Of a stretch of 64,000 nt of DNA, positions 16,453-25,533 are shown piece by piece. Location of the stretch: the NCBI GenBank assembly GCA_964427005.1, contig CAYRTL010000013.1, forward strand, positions 1 to 64,000. The letters run 5' to 3'. Position 1 is the stretch's first letter; each line of letters begins with the position of its first letter. The notes below the pieces were generated by a model, which saw only the letters and a program-made list of their open reading frames with translations, searched no databases and was not told where the DNA came from. A program made the translations under genes and the position numbers. This DNA comes from JAMXLO01 sp964427005. GTDB taxonomy: Bacteria; Pseudomonadota; Alphaproteobacteria; Acetobacterales; Acetobacteraceae.

Positions 16453-17523
16453 TCACTCCATGGGGTACAGCACCCGTGAACCGTGAACGTCATAGCCAAG
16501 CGAAACCAAAGCGAGGTTTGAGAGGGACTGCCTCACCCGCTCGCGCTTTTCCGGCCTCACAATGAACATGAGGAAGCCTCCGCCACCGGCACCGCAAAGC
16601 TTGCCGCCTTCAGCCCCTGCCTCGATGGCTTGTGTGTACAGGCGGTCGATCTCCGAATTTGTGATCTTCGAGCCGAGACGCCGCTTCAGTTCCCAGCCGC
16701 GGTGAAGAGCTTTCCCAACCTGCTCGAGATTGATGTGCGGACGAGAAAAGAGCGCGCGTAGCTCGTAAGCGTCATCACGCATCCTCTGCAGCACATCCAG
16801 GTTCTGTGGCGTTCTGCTCTTCTGCTCTGTGAGCACGGAAGCAGCTGCGCGCTGATGCCCTGTCCAGAACATCATCACATTTCTGAAGAGGTCGCTGACC
16901 GAACCGTTGACCGTCGGCTGTGGCTCGACGGTGACACGACCGTCATTCCCAAAACGAAGCAGATTCAATCCGCCAAACGCGGCGGCATACTGGTCCTGCT
17001 TGCCAATAGGCTCGCCAAGCACCTCTATCTCGATATGGCAGGCCTCATCGGCTAGTTGACCAGCAGTCACGCGCTCACCACGGAAGGCATGCAGCGCATT
17101 AAGTAACCCGACTGCAAAAGAGCTCGATCCGCCCATACCGGTGGAAGCCGGCATGTCGGCAACGGTGCTGATAAAAATCGGCGGCTCAATTTCGAGGAAC
17201 TTAAGACACTCTCGGGCGATATTGTTTTCGATCTCCTCAATAGTGTTAACCTCCTCAGTGCGCGAGTAATTTAGCCGGATAGGCTCGTTGAAAAGTTCGC
17301 TGTGACGCTTGACCGTAACATAGACATACCTATCGACCGCTGCGCTGAGTACAGCACCCTCTTCCACCTCATAAAATGCGGGCAAATCAGTCCCGCCTCC
17401 GGCAAAGCTGACACGCAGCGGTGTCCGCGTGACGACAAGATTGGGAGGACGCCAGTGGCCGCGAGTGGAACCATGCCAATCCTGTTCTATCACATCAGAT
17501 GCGAGCAAAAGCTTACCCATCAT
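16453..17523 (-). CDS. hddA: D-glycero-alpha-D-manno-heptose 7-phosphate kinase (GHMP kinase)
   Basis: The GHMP kinase fold shows RTPLRVSFAGGGTDLPAFYE near the N-terminus, the ATP-binding loop MPASTGMGGSSSFAVG, EIEVLGEPIGKQDQYAAAFG and the C-terminal LCGAGGGGFLMF. This set matches HddA, which phosphorylates heptose 7-phosphate at C1 to the alpha-1,7-bisphosphate for GDP-heptose. Start ATG 17523 (or 17520) leaves 53 bases after the preceding gene; the frame is open to 17607. It is co-located with GmhA and HddC-GmhB, which strongly supports the assignment. Confidence 0.88.
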   Translation of the reverse strand: MMGKLLLASDVIEQDWHGSTRGHWRPPNLVVTRTPLRVSFAGGGTDLPAFYEVEEGAVLSAAVDRYVYVTVKRHSELFNEPIRLNYSRTEEVNTIEEIENNIARECLKFLEIEPPIFISTVADMPASTGMGGSSSFAVGLLNALHAFRGERVTAGQLADEACHIEIEVLGEPIGKQDQYAAAFGGLNLLRFGNDGRVTVEPQPTVNGSVSDLFRNVMMFWTGHQRAAASVLTEQKSRTPQNLDVLQRMRDDAYELRALFSRPHINLEQVGKALHRGWELKRRLGSKITNSEIDRLYTQAIEAGAEGGKLCGAGGGGFLMFIVRPEKRERVRQSLSNLALVSLGYDVHGSRVLYPME

Positions 17524-17576
17524 TGCTTCCACGGCCCCGGCCTCCTGGCCCGCTGAATTCCGGTTTCGATGTCGGT

Positions 17577-18632
17577 TCACGCCACTCGCGCTGTGACGTC
17601 GGTCCATTCGAGTGAATTGTTGAGAGCCCCACTATCGAGCAGATGTCGCAGCCAACTCAGACGGGTGAAGCGCTTATCTTTGAATTGGCCATGTGTCAGA
17701 GCAATCGCCTGGAATGCGCCCAGAAGCTCGTTCGCTCCCTTCCGGGCTGTCCATTCGAACTCGAATTTTGGGAAGCTTCTCCTGAACTTGGCAAAATCTG
17801 CCTTGTAGGTGCGCTGATCCGCGCCAGGCTGCCTTACGAACTGCAGCTCGCTATCACTCACCGTTTCAACAACGATCTCCCCTAGCTCCCGGATCTGATG
17901 GTTGAGCTCATCAGCGCCGGTGTTGAAGGCCTGATTATGGATAAGCTCGCGTGGTGCTTCCAATACCGCCTGGAAGGCGCGCGCCACATCCTGGACGTGG
18001 ACCACCGGTCGCCACGGCGTGCCATCGCTATGGATCACGACGCGGCCGGTGGTGAAGGCGCTGCCCATCAGATCATTCAGAACCGTGTCGAAACGCATGC
18101 GCGGCGAGATGCCGTAAACAGTGCCGTTGCGACAGAGCGTCGGCGAGAAGCTGTCGTCGGCGAGCTGGTCCAACGCCGTCTCAGCGACCTGCTTAGAGCG
18201 GGCGTATTCGGTCTGCGGCGCAAGGGGCGCAGTTTCGTCGACCAGTGCCAGCTCCGACATACCGTACATGATGCAAGAAGAAGAGAAAACGAAGCGCTGC
18301 ACACCCGCCTGCTTCGCGGCTGTTGCGAGGCGGATCGTTCCCTCGCCATTGATTTCTCGCGTCCAGGCCTGATTCAAATCCCCAAGTGGATCGTTACTGA
18401 GCGCGGCAAGATGAATCACCGCATCGAAACCAGTAAGGTCCCTTGCGGTGACCTCGCGCAAGTCTTTGTGGATTGTTGGGATTTCGGCCAGGTCCGGGAC
18501 GAGCGTGCAGGTAGAAAAGTATCCCGTGTCGAGGCCGATGACATCGTAGTCCTGGCCCCGGAACCAAGGCGCCATAACTGAGCCGAGGTAGCCATTGTTT
18601 CCGGTAATCAGAATGCGCCTGTTATTAGGCAT
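17577..18632 (-). CDS. NAD-dependent epimerase/dehydratase of the heptose cluster
   Basis: This 351-residue extended SDR has RILITGNNGYLGSVMAPWFR, VIHLAALSNDPLGDLN, FSSSCIMYG, the catalytic YARSKQVAE and LRNGTVYGISPRMRFD. It resembles the SDRs that accompany GDP-heptose genes. Its start overlaps the end of hddC-gmhB by 8 bases. It may oxidise, epimerise or reduce a nucleotide-linked heptose; a GDP-heptose 4-oxidase or C4 reductase role is conceivable. The precise reaction cannot be read from sequence. Confidence 0.83.
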   Translation of the reverse strand: MPNNRRILITGNNGYLGSVMAPWFRGQDYDVIGLDTGYFSTCTLVPDLAEIPTIHKDLREVTARDLTGFDAVIHLAALSNDPLGDLNQAWTREINGEGTIRLATAAKQAGVQRFVFSSSCIMYGMSELALVDETAPLAPQTEYARSKQVAETALDQLADDSFSPTLCRNGTVYGISPRMRFDTVLNDLMGSAFTTGRVVIHSDGTPWRPVVHVQDVARAFQAVLEAPRELIHNQAFNTGADELNHQIRELGEIVVETVSDSELQFVRQPGADQRTYKADFAKFRRSFPKFEFEWTARKGANELLGAFQAIALTHGQFKDKRFTRLSWLRHLLDSGALNNSLEWTDVTARVA

Positions 18633-19917
18633 TTGCGGGCCTGCCTTTCACTTTGAGCTGCTCTCTGGTGATATCGAGGAGCGAGCGCGCATCTGTTACC
18701 CGATAGAACGGGCATTCGGCAGCCGCCGCCGCCGCTGCATCACGCTCGTCATCGCCAATAAGCGGCGTGCGAGTGAGGTCGAGGTGAAAGTCCCGCTGTG
18801 CCCGGTAAAGCAATCCAGGCTTTGGCTTGCGGCACTCGCATCCGTCGTCCCAGTTGTGCGGACAATAGTAGATAGCGTCGATCCGGCCGCCCGCTAGGGA
18901 GACCTCTTCTTGCATGCTAGTATGAACTGCCGCCAGGTCGGCCTCGCTCATTACGCCCCGACCAATGCCTGGCTGATTCGACGCTATGATCGTACGGTAA
19001 CCGGCCTCGCACAGCAGCTGCAAAGCCTCGCGTGAGCCCGGGCACCATTCCCAGTCGCTCCAATCCCTTACGTATTGCGCCTGCGGCGGCTTGCGATTCA
19101 GGACGCCGTCGCGATCGAGGATTACAGTCGGTTGCCGGCGCATGAAGGCTTCCGTTGATGGCAGCCTTTCAAGCGAACCGACACTGTAGTAGCGGTGATC
19201 GCTCACGTAAGCCGTCAGGCGTCCCTGTTGAGCGAGCGGTGTGTAGATCGCCTCCTCGAAAGGCACGTCCTCATCGGGCAGCAGTTCCAGACAGAGATCA
19301 GTGAGAATCGCATAGCTGATTTCGACGCCGCGTAGTCCGGGAGTGGTCCTCAAGCGGTCGAACACCTGCACATGCTGTTGCTGGTCCAGCAGCACGCAGC
19401 TACGGGAGTAATCATCCCTGTTGCTGTAGACTGTAATCAGGCCGGGTTTGCCGGCGTCTCGGAATCGCGCCCACACTCGGTCTATCTGCATGGGCCAGTA
19501 ATTATCGCAGTAGAGGAGCAAAAAGCAGGGATCGAGCATGTGCCGGGCAGCGGCGACCCTACTGCTCGTCAGTTGGTCAGGAGCGGTTACGGCATACTCG
19601 ATGCGCAAGCCCCAACTTTGACCGTCACCGAAGTGATCTCGAATAACCTCAGGCAAATATCCTAGGAGAAGCAGGACTCGCTCGAAGCCCTGATCTCGCA
19701 TTTGCTCGATCTGATACTCCAGAAAAGGACGCCCGAGGATCGGAACCATTGGTTTCGGCCGATCATCCGTAATCGGCCGCATCCTGGTGCCGCGTCCGCC
19801 GGCAAGAATCACCGCCTGCCTGGGCCGGCTGTAAAGGCGGCCTTCAATACGCGCCTGAGTACAAACAGCGTCCAGAACTCTCACGAATTCGGGTCCGGCC
19901 GGTCTGAGACCAGGCAT
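18625..19917 (-). CDS. Fused heptose-1-phosphate guanylyltransferase and heptose-bisphosphate phosphatase
   Basis: Two enzymes are joined in 430 residues. Residues about 34-260 are a sugar-nucleotidyltransferase: AVILAGGRGTRMRP, DRPKPMVPILGRPFLEYQI and LLLYCDNYWP. It is HddC-like and would make GDP-D-glycero-alpha-D-manno-heptose. Residues about 275-425 are a GmhB-type HAD phosphatase: ILDRDGVLNRKPP, IASNQPGIGRG, the zinc-binding CPHNWDDGCECRKPKPG and GDDERDAAAAAAA. The phosphatase removes the C7 phosphate before nucleotidylation, so consecutive steps sit on one chain. It overlaps gmhA by 37 bases and the SDR by 8. Confidence 0.9.
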   Translation of the reverse strand: MPGLRPAGPEFVRVLDAVCTQARIEGRLYSRPRQAVILAGGRGTRMRPITDDRPKPMVPILGRPFLEYQIEQMRDQGFERVLLLLGYLPEVIRDHFGDGQSWGLRIEYAVTAPDQLTSSRVAAARHMLDPCFLLLYCDNYWPMQIDRVWARFRDAGKPGLITVYSNRDDYSRSCVLLDQQQHVQVFDRLRTTPGLRGVEISYAILTDLCLELLPDEDVPFEEAIYTPLAQQGRLTAYVSDHRYYSVGSLERLPSTEAFMRRQPTVILDRDGVLNRKPPQAQYVRDWSDWEWCPGSREALQLLCEAGYRTIIASNQPGIGRGVMSEADLAAVHTSMQEEVSLAGGRIDAIYYCPHNWDDGCECRKPKPGLLYRAQRDFHLDLTRTPLIGDDERDAAAAAAAECPFYRVTDARSLLDITREQLKVKGRPANA

Positions 19918-20522
19918 CGTGTGACCGCATGGCAGATCACCGAGTGCACGTCTTCAACCAGCTCATAAGCACCCTTGTCGGTGTAAACGCATACTGCGGT
20001 GTCCACCAACCCCCCCAGAACGCCACCGTCAAACCCGAGCAAAGCCACAGTCGTGAGGTTTCGCGTACGCGCCAGCTCTACTGCTCGTACCAGGTTCGGA
20101 GAGTTCCCGCTTGCCGAAATACAGGTCAACACATCTCCCGGCATCGCGAAGTTCTCGAGCTGTCCCGCAAATACCCGGTCGTATCCCTCGTCGTTTGATA
20201 GAGCAGAGAACCAAGCCGTGTTATCCGACAAGCACATGACTTTCAGCGGACGGCAGCCCGAACGCTTGGTCGCCTTTCCGAGGTCATTCACCCAGTGAGA
20301 GGCGGTCGAAGAACTGCCGCCGTTGCCAGCAATGTAGATAAAGGACTCTCGGTCTCGCGCGCGTCGGAAGATGTCAACTATTCTCTCGATTTCCGATCCC
20401 TCAACCTCGTCCAGTGTGCGACGTACACTCGCAACATGCATCGAGATGACGGTTGGGTGCATCGTTGAACCAGAAGATAGCAATTGCATGGGCTTTACCG
20501 GCCGTTCGACCGGTTCCTCCAC
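19881..20522 (-). CDS. gmhA: SIS-domain sedoheptulose-7-phosphate isomerase
   Basis: The SIS domain carries IYIAGNGGSSSTASHWVNDLGK, which is the GmhA phosphosugar-binding loop, then DVLTCISASGNSPNLVRAVELA and an HSVICHAVTRCL end. GmhA converts sedoheptulose 7-phosphate to D-glycero-D-manno-heptose 7-phosphate, the first step of the heptose pathway. The frame opens at GTG 20522; ATG at 20489 or 20462 are alternatives, because the first 30 residues are not conserved-looking. The next two pathway activities follow immediately. Confidence 0.88.
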   Translation of the reverse strand: MEEPVERPVKPMQLLSSGSTMHPTVISMHVASVRRTLDEVEGSEIERIVDIFRRARDRESFIYIAGNGGSSSTASHWVNDLGKATKRSGCRPLKVMCLSDNTAWFSALSNDEGYDRVFAGQLENFAMPGDVLTCISASGNSPNLVRAVELARTRNLTTVALLGFDGGVLGGLVDTAVCVYTDKGAYELVEDVHSVICHAVTRCLVSDRPDPNS

Positions 20523-20600
20523 GATGAGGTCAGTTGGAACGCCTTGAATACTAGACCAGGAACCTTAGTCAGCCGCTTGATCTTTTGGGGTAGGCCATGG

Positions 20601-21908
20601 TTAAGAGTGCCCGCCCAATGCACCCGCGAACCCAGAGCGGCTTGTGCTATGCCGGCGATGTTCGAGCATTGCGCTGGCAGCAACCTCGCTGAGTTGGGCC
20701 TTGCGCTGGCACAGTTGCGGAAGCGGCTGCATTCCGATCACGGACAAGATGCGCTCCCATCGATACACCCAATCATGCCTGAGTAGGGATTGGACCGCGT
20801 TTGTTCGGCGTATTTGCTCTGTCCGTTCTGGCTGCGAGTCCAGCTCATCAATGACAGAGGCGATGTCGCCAGACTCAGGCGGCACCTCAATCACGGCGTC
20901 CGGCCAATCGAAGCACTCATAAAACTCAGGGCATTGCGGCGCGGTTCCCAAGATGATGGCGCCGCCGGCTGCTCCTTCAAACAGACGCCCCGGCAAAACC
21001 TGCTCACCTGCAATCGTAACCGCTTTTGACCCCGCTAGTGTCGCTGGATTGAAGCCGATGAAATATCGCGCGCGCTTGATCGTATTGGCGAGGAGAGCTC
21101 TGTGCTCGCCCCAATCCTTGACCCGAGAATCGGTGCTCGCGAGCGAGTCGTATATATAAAAGAGGCTACGACGCTGAGCCAGCGCCAACAACTCGCGATG
21201 CACGTGTGCTGCGCGGTTGCCGATAGAATATACATCTACAACCCGTTCAGGCGCCAATGGGTACGGTGTGGACACCAGGCAATCAACGCCTGTCGGAAGC
21301 GCGGAGCAGGGAGTTCGCGTATATGATGAAAGCCGTGGAATAGTCGCGCTATGGAGCAAAAAGACATAGTCGAACTGATCCAGCAGTTTCAGGTAACTGC
21401 GGTCAGCTTCGAGCGTGCTGGACCAAAGCTCGAACAGGTATGCAACAGCGATCTTGCACCGGCTGCGCCATTTCTTGATGCGCGAAAGCTCAACCAGACT
21501 TTGCGGGCTCCATGCGACATAAAAAAATAGCTCATAGTTTTGCGCGATTGGCACGGGCTGTATCGTTGGAGCATTTCTAAGCCCGAGCCCTTTGCGAACG
21601 CCATTCGACAGCCTATTGAAATCGCGCTGCAGGTTATGATCGTCATGCGCCGGCAAGATGGCGCCCAGATATCTGGCGATATAGTTGTCGATATCGGGCG
21701 CCGCGAGATCTGCGTCATCACACTCCGTAACGATCCGGCAGAACTCGTACGCTTGGGCAAAATGAGCCCGGTCTCGGGCATTGAACTCAGAAGCAACAAG
21801 GACCCGCTTCTTCAACCGAGTTACTCCCACGCGGTCTATGCCATTTGTTGTGGCCAATTTGGGACTATGCAGCTCCGAGAGGAGCAGGCATTCTCTGAAT
21901 GCCGACAA
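20601..21908 (-). CDS. CgeB-type glycosyltransferase
   Basis: This protein of up to 435 residues ends with a group-1 glycosyltransferase domain typical of CgeB-like proteins: RARYFIGFNPATLAGSKAV, GEQVLPGRLFEGAAGGAI, FYECFDWPDAVIEVPPESGD and LLRHDWVYRWERIL. An earlier SIGNRAAHVHRELLALA marks the second Rossmann half. The frame begins at TTG 21908, inside the upstream GMC gene. GTG at 21830 or 21824, just before LKKRVLVASEFN, would remove that overlap and is probably the real start. A heptosyltransferase role is possible from the context but unproven. Confidence 0.75.
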   Translation of the reverse strand: MSAFRECLLLSELHSPKLATTNGIDRVGVTRLKKRVLVASEFNARDRAHFAQAYEFCRIVTECDDADLAAPDIDNYIARYLGAILPAHDDHNLQRDFNRLSNGVRKGLGLRNAPTIQPVPIAQNYELFFYVAWSPQSLVELSRIKKWRSRCKIAVAYLFELWSSTLEADRSYLKLLDQFDYVFLLHSATIPRLSSYTRTPCSALPTGVDCLVSTPYPLAPERVVDVYSIGNRAAHVHRELLALAQRRSLFYIYDSLASTDSRVKDWGEHRALLANTIKRARYFIGFNPATLAGSKAVTIAGEQVLPGRLFEGAAGGAIILGTAPQCPEFYECFDWPDAVIEVPPESGDIASVIDELDSQPERTEQIRRTNAVQSLLRHDWVYRWERILSVIGMQPLPQLCQRKAQLSEVAASAMLEHRRHSTSRSGFAGALGGHS

Positions 21909-23610
21909 CTTCGGGTTCCAATGCAGGCAGAGGGCGCTGTCCCAGGATCATGTCCGACGCCTTTTCTGCAATCATAAACACCGCGGCAGATGTATTGGCC
22001 GATGGGATATTGGGCATGATAGAAGCGTCCGCAATCCGGAGGCCCTCCAATCCGCGGACACGCAGCTCGTCATCGACCACAGACATGGGGTCGTCATCCG
22101 GCCCCATCCGACACGACCCGCACAAGTGATACGCTGTCAGTCCGGCTTGCCGGGCATATTCGAGGCAGTCCGCGTCGTTAGTGACTGAAGGGCCGGGCAA
22201 CTCTTCCGTATAATAGTAGCGTTGAAGCTCTCGGGACCCGAGGAGGCGCCGTAGGGCCCTGATCCCATCGATAACGACGCGTTGGTCTAGTTCGTTGACA
22301 AGATAATTAGGTTGGATGATCGGAGCGTGGCGAGGATCGGCCGAGCGAGCCCGGATGGACCCGGTGCTCCTTGGCCGTAGTTGGTAGAATCCGAGTTTGA
22401 TGACCGGGAATCGCTCCAGCGATCGGTTCGAATAATTCCCGAGAGCGAAGTCGAGCTGGATGTCGGGACTGGAGCAGAGATCCTGGGAATTCGCGAACGC
22501 GTAAACCAATGAAGGGCTGATGGCGAGAATGCTCGGGCGGCCGAGCACCCACTTGGCAGCCTCCCGAAGGAGCCCGAGGTGACGCCCACTGATGGTTTGG
22601 ATTTCCTTTACTCGGACCACCAAGTGAACCATGTAATGGTCCTGAAGGTGTGCGCCGACACCGTCCAATTCATGCATGACCGGAACCCCAAGTTCGGTCA
22701 GCAGCGCCGATGGGCCAACACCTGAAAGCTGCAGTAGTTTCGGGGTGTTGGCCGCGCCGGCAGAAAGTATCACCTCGCGACGAACTCGCACCTGGTGAAT
22801 GGAATTGCCAGCGTTTTGCACATTTTGCACATAACGAACACCCACCGCGCGCTTGTTCGCGAAGAGGATGGAAGTCGCCTGGGCATTAGGTCGGACCTCC
22901 AAATTCCTCGTCTTCGCTATTGGTCGCACAAATGCACGTGCGGCGCTGACACGCCAGCCATTCTCAATGTAGCGTTGATAATACCCAACACCCGCTTGGC
23001 TTACCCCATTGTAGTCTGGATTAAGCGGCAATCCGAGACCATGCGCACCAGCAATGAACGCGTCGCACAGTGGGTGGCGCCAATCGCAGTCAGTAATGGC
23101 TAGCAGCCCATCTTTACCCCGGTAGCGCGCATCACACTTGCCAACTCTTCGTTCGGTTCTCTTGAAATATGGAAGCACATCGGCATAGCCCCATCCACGA
23201 TTCCCCTGTCGCGCCCAGTCATCGAAGTCCTCGGGACAACCTCGATTGTAGTTCATCCCATTGATCGCAGTTGAACCACCGAGCGTCTTACCCTGCGGAA
23301 CAGGTATGGCGCGGTTGGCCGTCGCTGCGTTGGGTTCCGTCTCAAATTGCCACGCGTATTTGGGATTCGAGGATACCTTGTAGACCCCAGCGGGGATGCG
23401 CAGGAAGATACTGTTGTCGGGCGGGCCGGCCTCCAGCAGACAGACCGTATAGACGCCGCTTGATGCAAGACGATTTGCCACCACACAGCCGGCGGCCCCC
23501 GCCCCGACAACCACATAGTCGAACACGTCTTCCACTGACATCGGGACTGGCTCCACTTGCCCATCGATAGCGAGTGTCAGTGATCCGGTGCTTCCCGTCA
23601 CCTCGCTCAT
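21865..23610 (-). CDS. GMC-family FAD oxidoreductase (choline/alcohol dehydrogenase-like)
   Basis: A flavoprotein of about 581 residues. The FAD site is DYVVVGAGAAGCVVANRLA, followed by QGKTLGGSTAINGMNYNRG (GMC signature 1) and LSAGAANTPKLLQLSGVGP (signature 2). The C-terminal catalytic region has AYHLCGSCRMG and IADASIMPNIPSANT. Such enzymes oxidise primary alcohols or sugars. ATG 23610 (MSEVTGS) is preferred to the upstream one at 23658. It is first in the heptose/exopolysaccharide operon, which is unusual; it might oxidise a sugar hydroxyl, or merely share transcription. Confidence 0.88.
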   Translation of the reverse strand: MSEVTGSTGSLTLAIDGQVEPVPMSVEDVFDYVVVGAGAAGCVVANRLASSGVYTVCLLEAGPPDNSIFLRIPAGVYKVSSNPKYAWQFETEPNAATANRAIPVPQGKTLGGSTAINGMNYNRGCPEDFDDWARQGNRGWGYADVLPYFKRTERRVGKCDARYRGKDGLLAITDCDWRHPLCDAFIAGAHGLGLPLNPDYNGVSQAGVGYYQRYIENGWRVSAARAFVRPIAKTRNLEVRPNAQATSILFANKRAVGVRYVQNVQNAGNSIHQVRVRREVILSAGAANTPKLLQLSGVGPSALLTELGVPVMHELDGVGAHLQDHYMVHLVVRVKEIQTISGRHLGLLREAAKWVLGRPSILAISPSLVYAFANSQDLCSSPDIQLDFALGNYSNRSLERFPVIKLGFYQLRPRSTGSIRARSADPRHAPIIQPNYLVNELDQRVVIDGIRALRRLLGSRELQRYYYTEELPGPSVTNDADCLEYARQAGLTAYHLCGSCRMGPDDDPMSVVDDELRVRGLEGLRIADASIMPNIPSANTSAAVFMIAEKASDMILGQRPLPALEPEVVGIQRMPAPLGAA

Positions 23611-23916
23611 CCGTGTTACGCCATCGGAGGGCTTTCTAAGCCGTAAGCAGCAACGCATGCTATATCGCGATGAAACTTCCTGCTAAATTGGCGGGAGTGA
23701 AGGCAGAGACGGTCCAGTTGCAATGATATTGACGCATCGTGTTGGGACTTCGGCACGCACTGCGAATATCGGAAGTCTCAGTCCAGCCGCCTTATTCGTA
23801 CAGTAACCAGGTATTCCAGGTTCCCGCTGATGTCTGCCTCCCAACAAGAATATGTGCTCCCGGGATTCAGACCATCGATGACGTGAGAGACTGGCTACCT
23901 GGTTGAGGAGGGAGCG

Positions 23917-24180
23917 ATGCGGAAGTCGAGATTCAGGGATGAGCAGATGGTCGGGATCGTTCGTGAAGCCGACCGAGAGCCGGTTGCGGATGTGGCGAGA
24001 CGGCACGGGATCAGCGGCCAGACGCTCTATACGTGGCGCAGGCGCTTCAGCGAATTGATATCGGAGGAGGGACGTCGACTGCGCCAGCTCGAGGAAGAGA
24101 ATGCCCGGTTGAAGATGTTGGTGGCAGAACGTGATCTGGAGATCGCGGCAATGAAGCAAGCAACAACAAGAAGCGGATGA
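23917..24180 (+). mobile_element. IS3-family transposase OrfA, truncated copy
   Basis: An 87-residue OrfA has RFRDEQMVGIVREADRE, the helix-turn-helix VADVARRHGISGQTLYTWRR and a leucine-zipper-like ENARLKMLVAERDLEIAAMK. A good ribosome site (GAGGAGGGAGCG) precedes the ATG. OrfB, with the DDE catalytic domain, is absent. After MKQ the frame leaves the family and stops at 24178-24180. The deleted end abuts the start of the beta-helix gene, so an incomplete insertion sequence lies at the head of the downstream genes. Terminal inverted repeats were not identified. Confidence 0.75.
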
Positions 24181-25250
24181 GCATAGGTCGTCGCCTTATG
24201 TGCGCCGGTCTCGCGGCGCTTGCTGCTCCCAGGCTTGGCGTCGCCATGATCCGCCTGCCCGCGCGTGTGCAGCGTCATTCGCTAAGGTCGAGCCAAGCTG
24301 GCGACCCGGCCACGGTCACTCTGACCCCAAGTGGTCCCGTTACTTCGACTGCTGACGGTCAGACTATAGAGAAGCTTGATATTGAAGCTGGTCTCGAGAA
24401 TGGGATCACCGTCTTACATAGCCAGGTCCTGGTCCGATTGTGCCGGATTCGCCACGCAACAGGGCACGGTGTGCACGCGGAAGGTGCCACCGGACTAGTC
24501 CTGCAGGATCTCGAGATCGATCGCATCAGTGCCGACTCTGCGGCCGCACGAGAGGACATAGAGAGCAATAATATTAACCTTGAAGGCTGCCCGGGGGCGC
24601 TCATTACCCGCGTGAAGGCATCCCGAGGATCAGGGAATGTCTATGCTGTCAATAGCGCGGGCATTCACATGAGCCTTCTGGAGCTTGATGACGCCCGCGG
24701 ACCAGTGCCACGCGGACAGAACGTGCAATTCAACCAGTCACCAAATTCAATCTTGGAAGACTTCTCGGCCAAAAACGGTCCGAGCTCCTGGACCGAGGAC
24801 AACGTATCGGTATTTCGGTCGGACCGATGTGTCGTTCGGCGCGGGCTTGTATCGTACAACAACAGTCCAACTGGCGACGGGGTAATGATCGAGGGCAGCT
24901 TCGATTGCCTCGTTGAGGATGTGGATGCCGAACAGCAAGGAAATGGCGCATTCGCCGCTGTTCCCGAAGGTGATGCCGGTTCCGGCGGGTGCACCTTCCG
25001 TCGGTGTCGTACCCGCGCGAGCTACAACACCGCACGCGATGGTCGGGCGCCTCCAAGCTCTGGCGGCTTGTCATTCTATGTACTGACTTCGCCACGCGCA
25101 GCGAAGCATACAATCGTTGACTGTCATTACGATACACTCGCGAATCCCGAAAATCTGATCTGGGATCCAAGATCGGTAAATAAGGGCTGGTCCTTCACTG
25201 CCCGAAAATTCGTCCCGCGCAGCCCGATCCGGCTCACCTTCAGTTGGTAA
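24177..25250 (+). CDS. Right-handed beta-helix (pectate-lyase-like) secreted protein
   Basis: This 357-residue protein has an arginine-arginine N-terminus and a hydrophobic stretch, RRLMCAGLAALAAPRLGVA, consistent with a Sec or Tat signal. Many short strand repeats follow (GLVLQDLEIDRI, ALITRVKASRGSGNVYAVN, CVVRRGLVSYNNSPTGDGV, CTFRRCRTRASYN), the pattern of parallel beta-helix proteins. These are often polysaccharide lyases, epimerases or glycosidases. The ATG overlaps the stop of the IS fragment (ATGA) and lacks a clear ribosome site, so the original 5' end may have been changed by the insertion. Substrate unknown, plausibly the locus polysaccharide. Confidence 0.75.
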   Translation: MSIGRRLMCAGLAALAAPRLGVAMIRLPARVQRHSLRSSQAGDPATVTLTPSGPVTSTADGQTIEKLDIEAGLENGITVLHSQVLVRLCRIRHATGHGVHAEGATGLVLQDLEIDRISADSAAAREDIESNNINLEGCPGALITRVKASRGSGNVYAVNSAGIHMSLLELDDARGPVPRGQNVQFNQSPNSILEDFSAKNGPSSWTEDNVSVFRSDRCVVRRGLVSYNNSPTGDGVMIEGSFDCLVEDVDAEQQGNGAFAAVPEGDAGSGGCTFRRCRTRASYNTARDGRAPPSSGGLSFYVLTSPRAAKHTIVDCHYDTLANPENLIWDPRSVNKGWSFTARKFVPRSPIRLTFSW

Positions 25251-25533
25251 CTGATCTAGTTCGAGCTGCACACCAGGTCATCGTACCGAAGATCGACGCC
25301 ACGGCTCATCCGACGTAATGACAGCTCTTTGTGAGTAGTTCTGCCGAGCGGCATGTGGCCGCAACATGACTCGGAATGGCAGTTGAGCCAATGGCTCTGC
25401 GATCCTCTTAATGGCCCCTCGTATACTGGCTCATGCAAGGCTCAGGACCTGAACCAGTCCCGGGCCCGAGCATCAGAGCGCAGCATACTTTGTCCAGTGC
25501 AGCTAACGACTGCAATCCATCTGGGTGCGCGAA

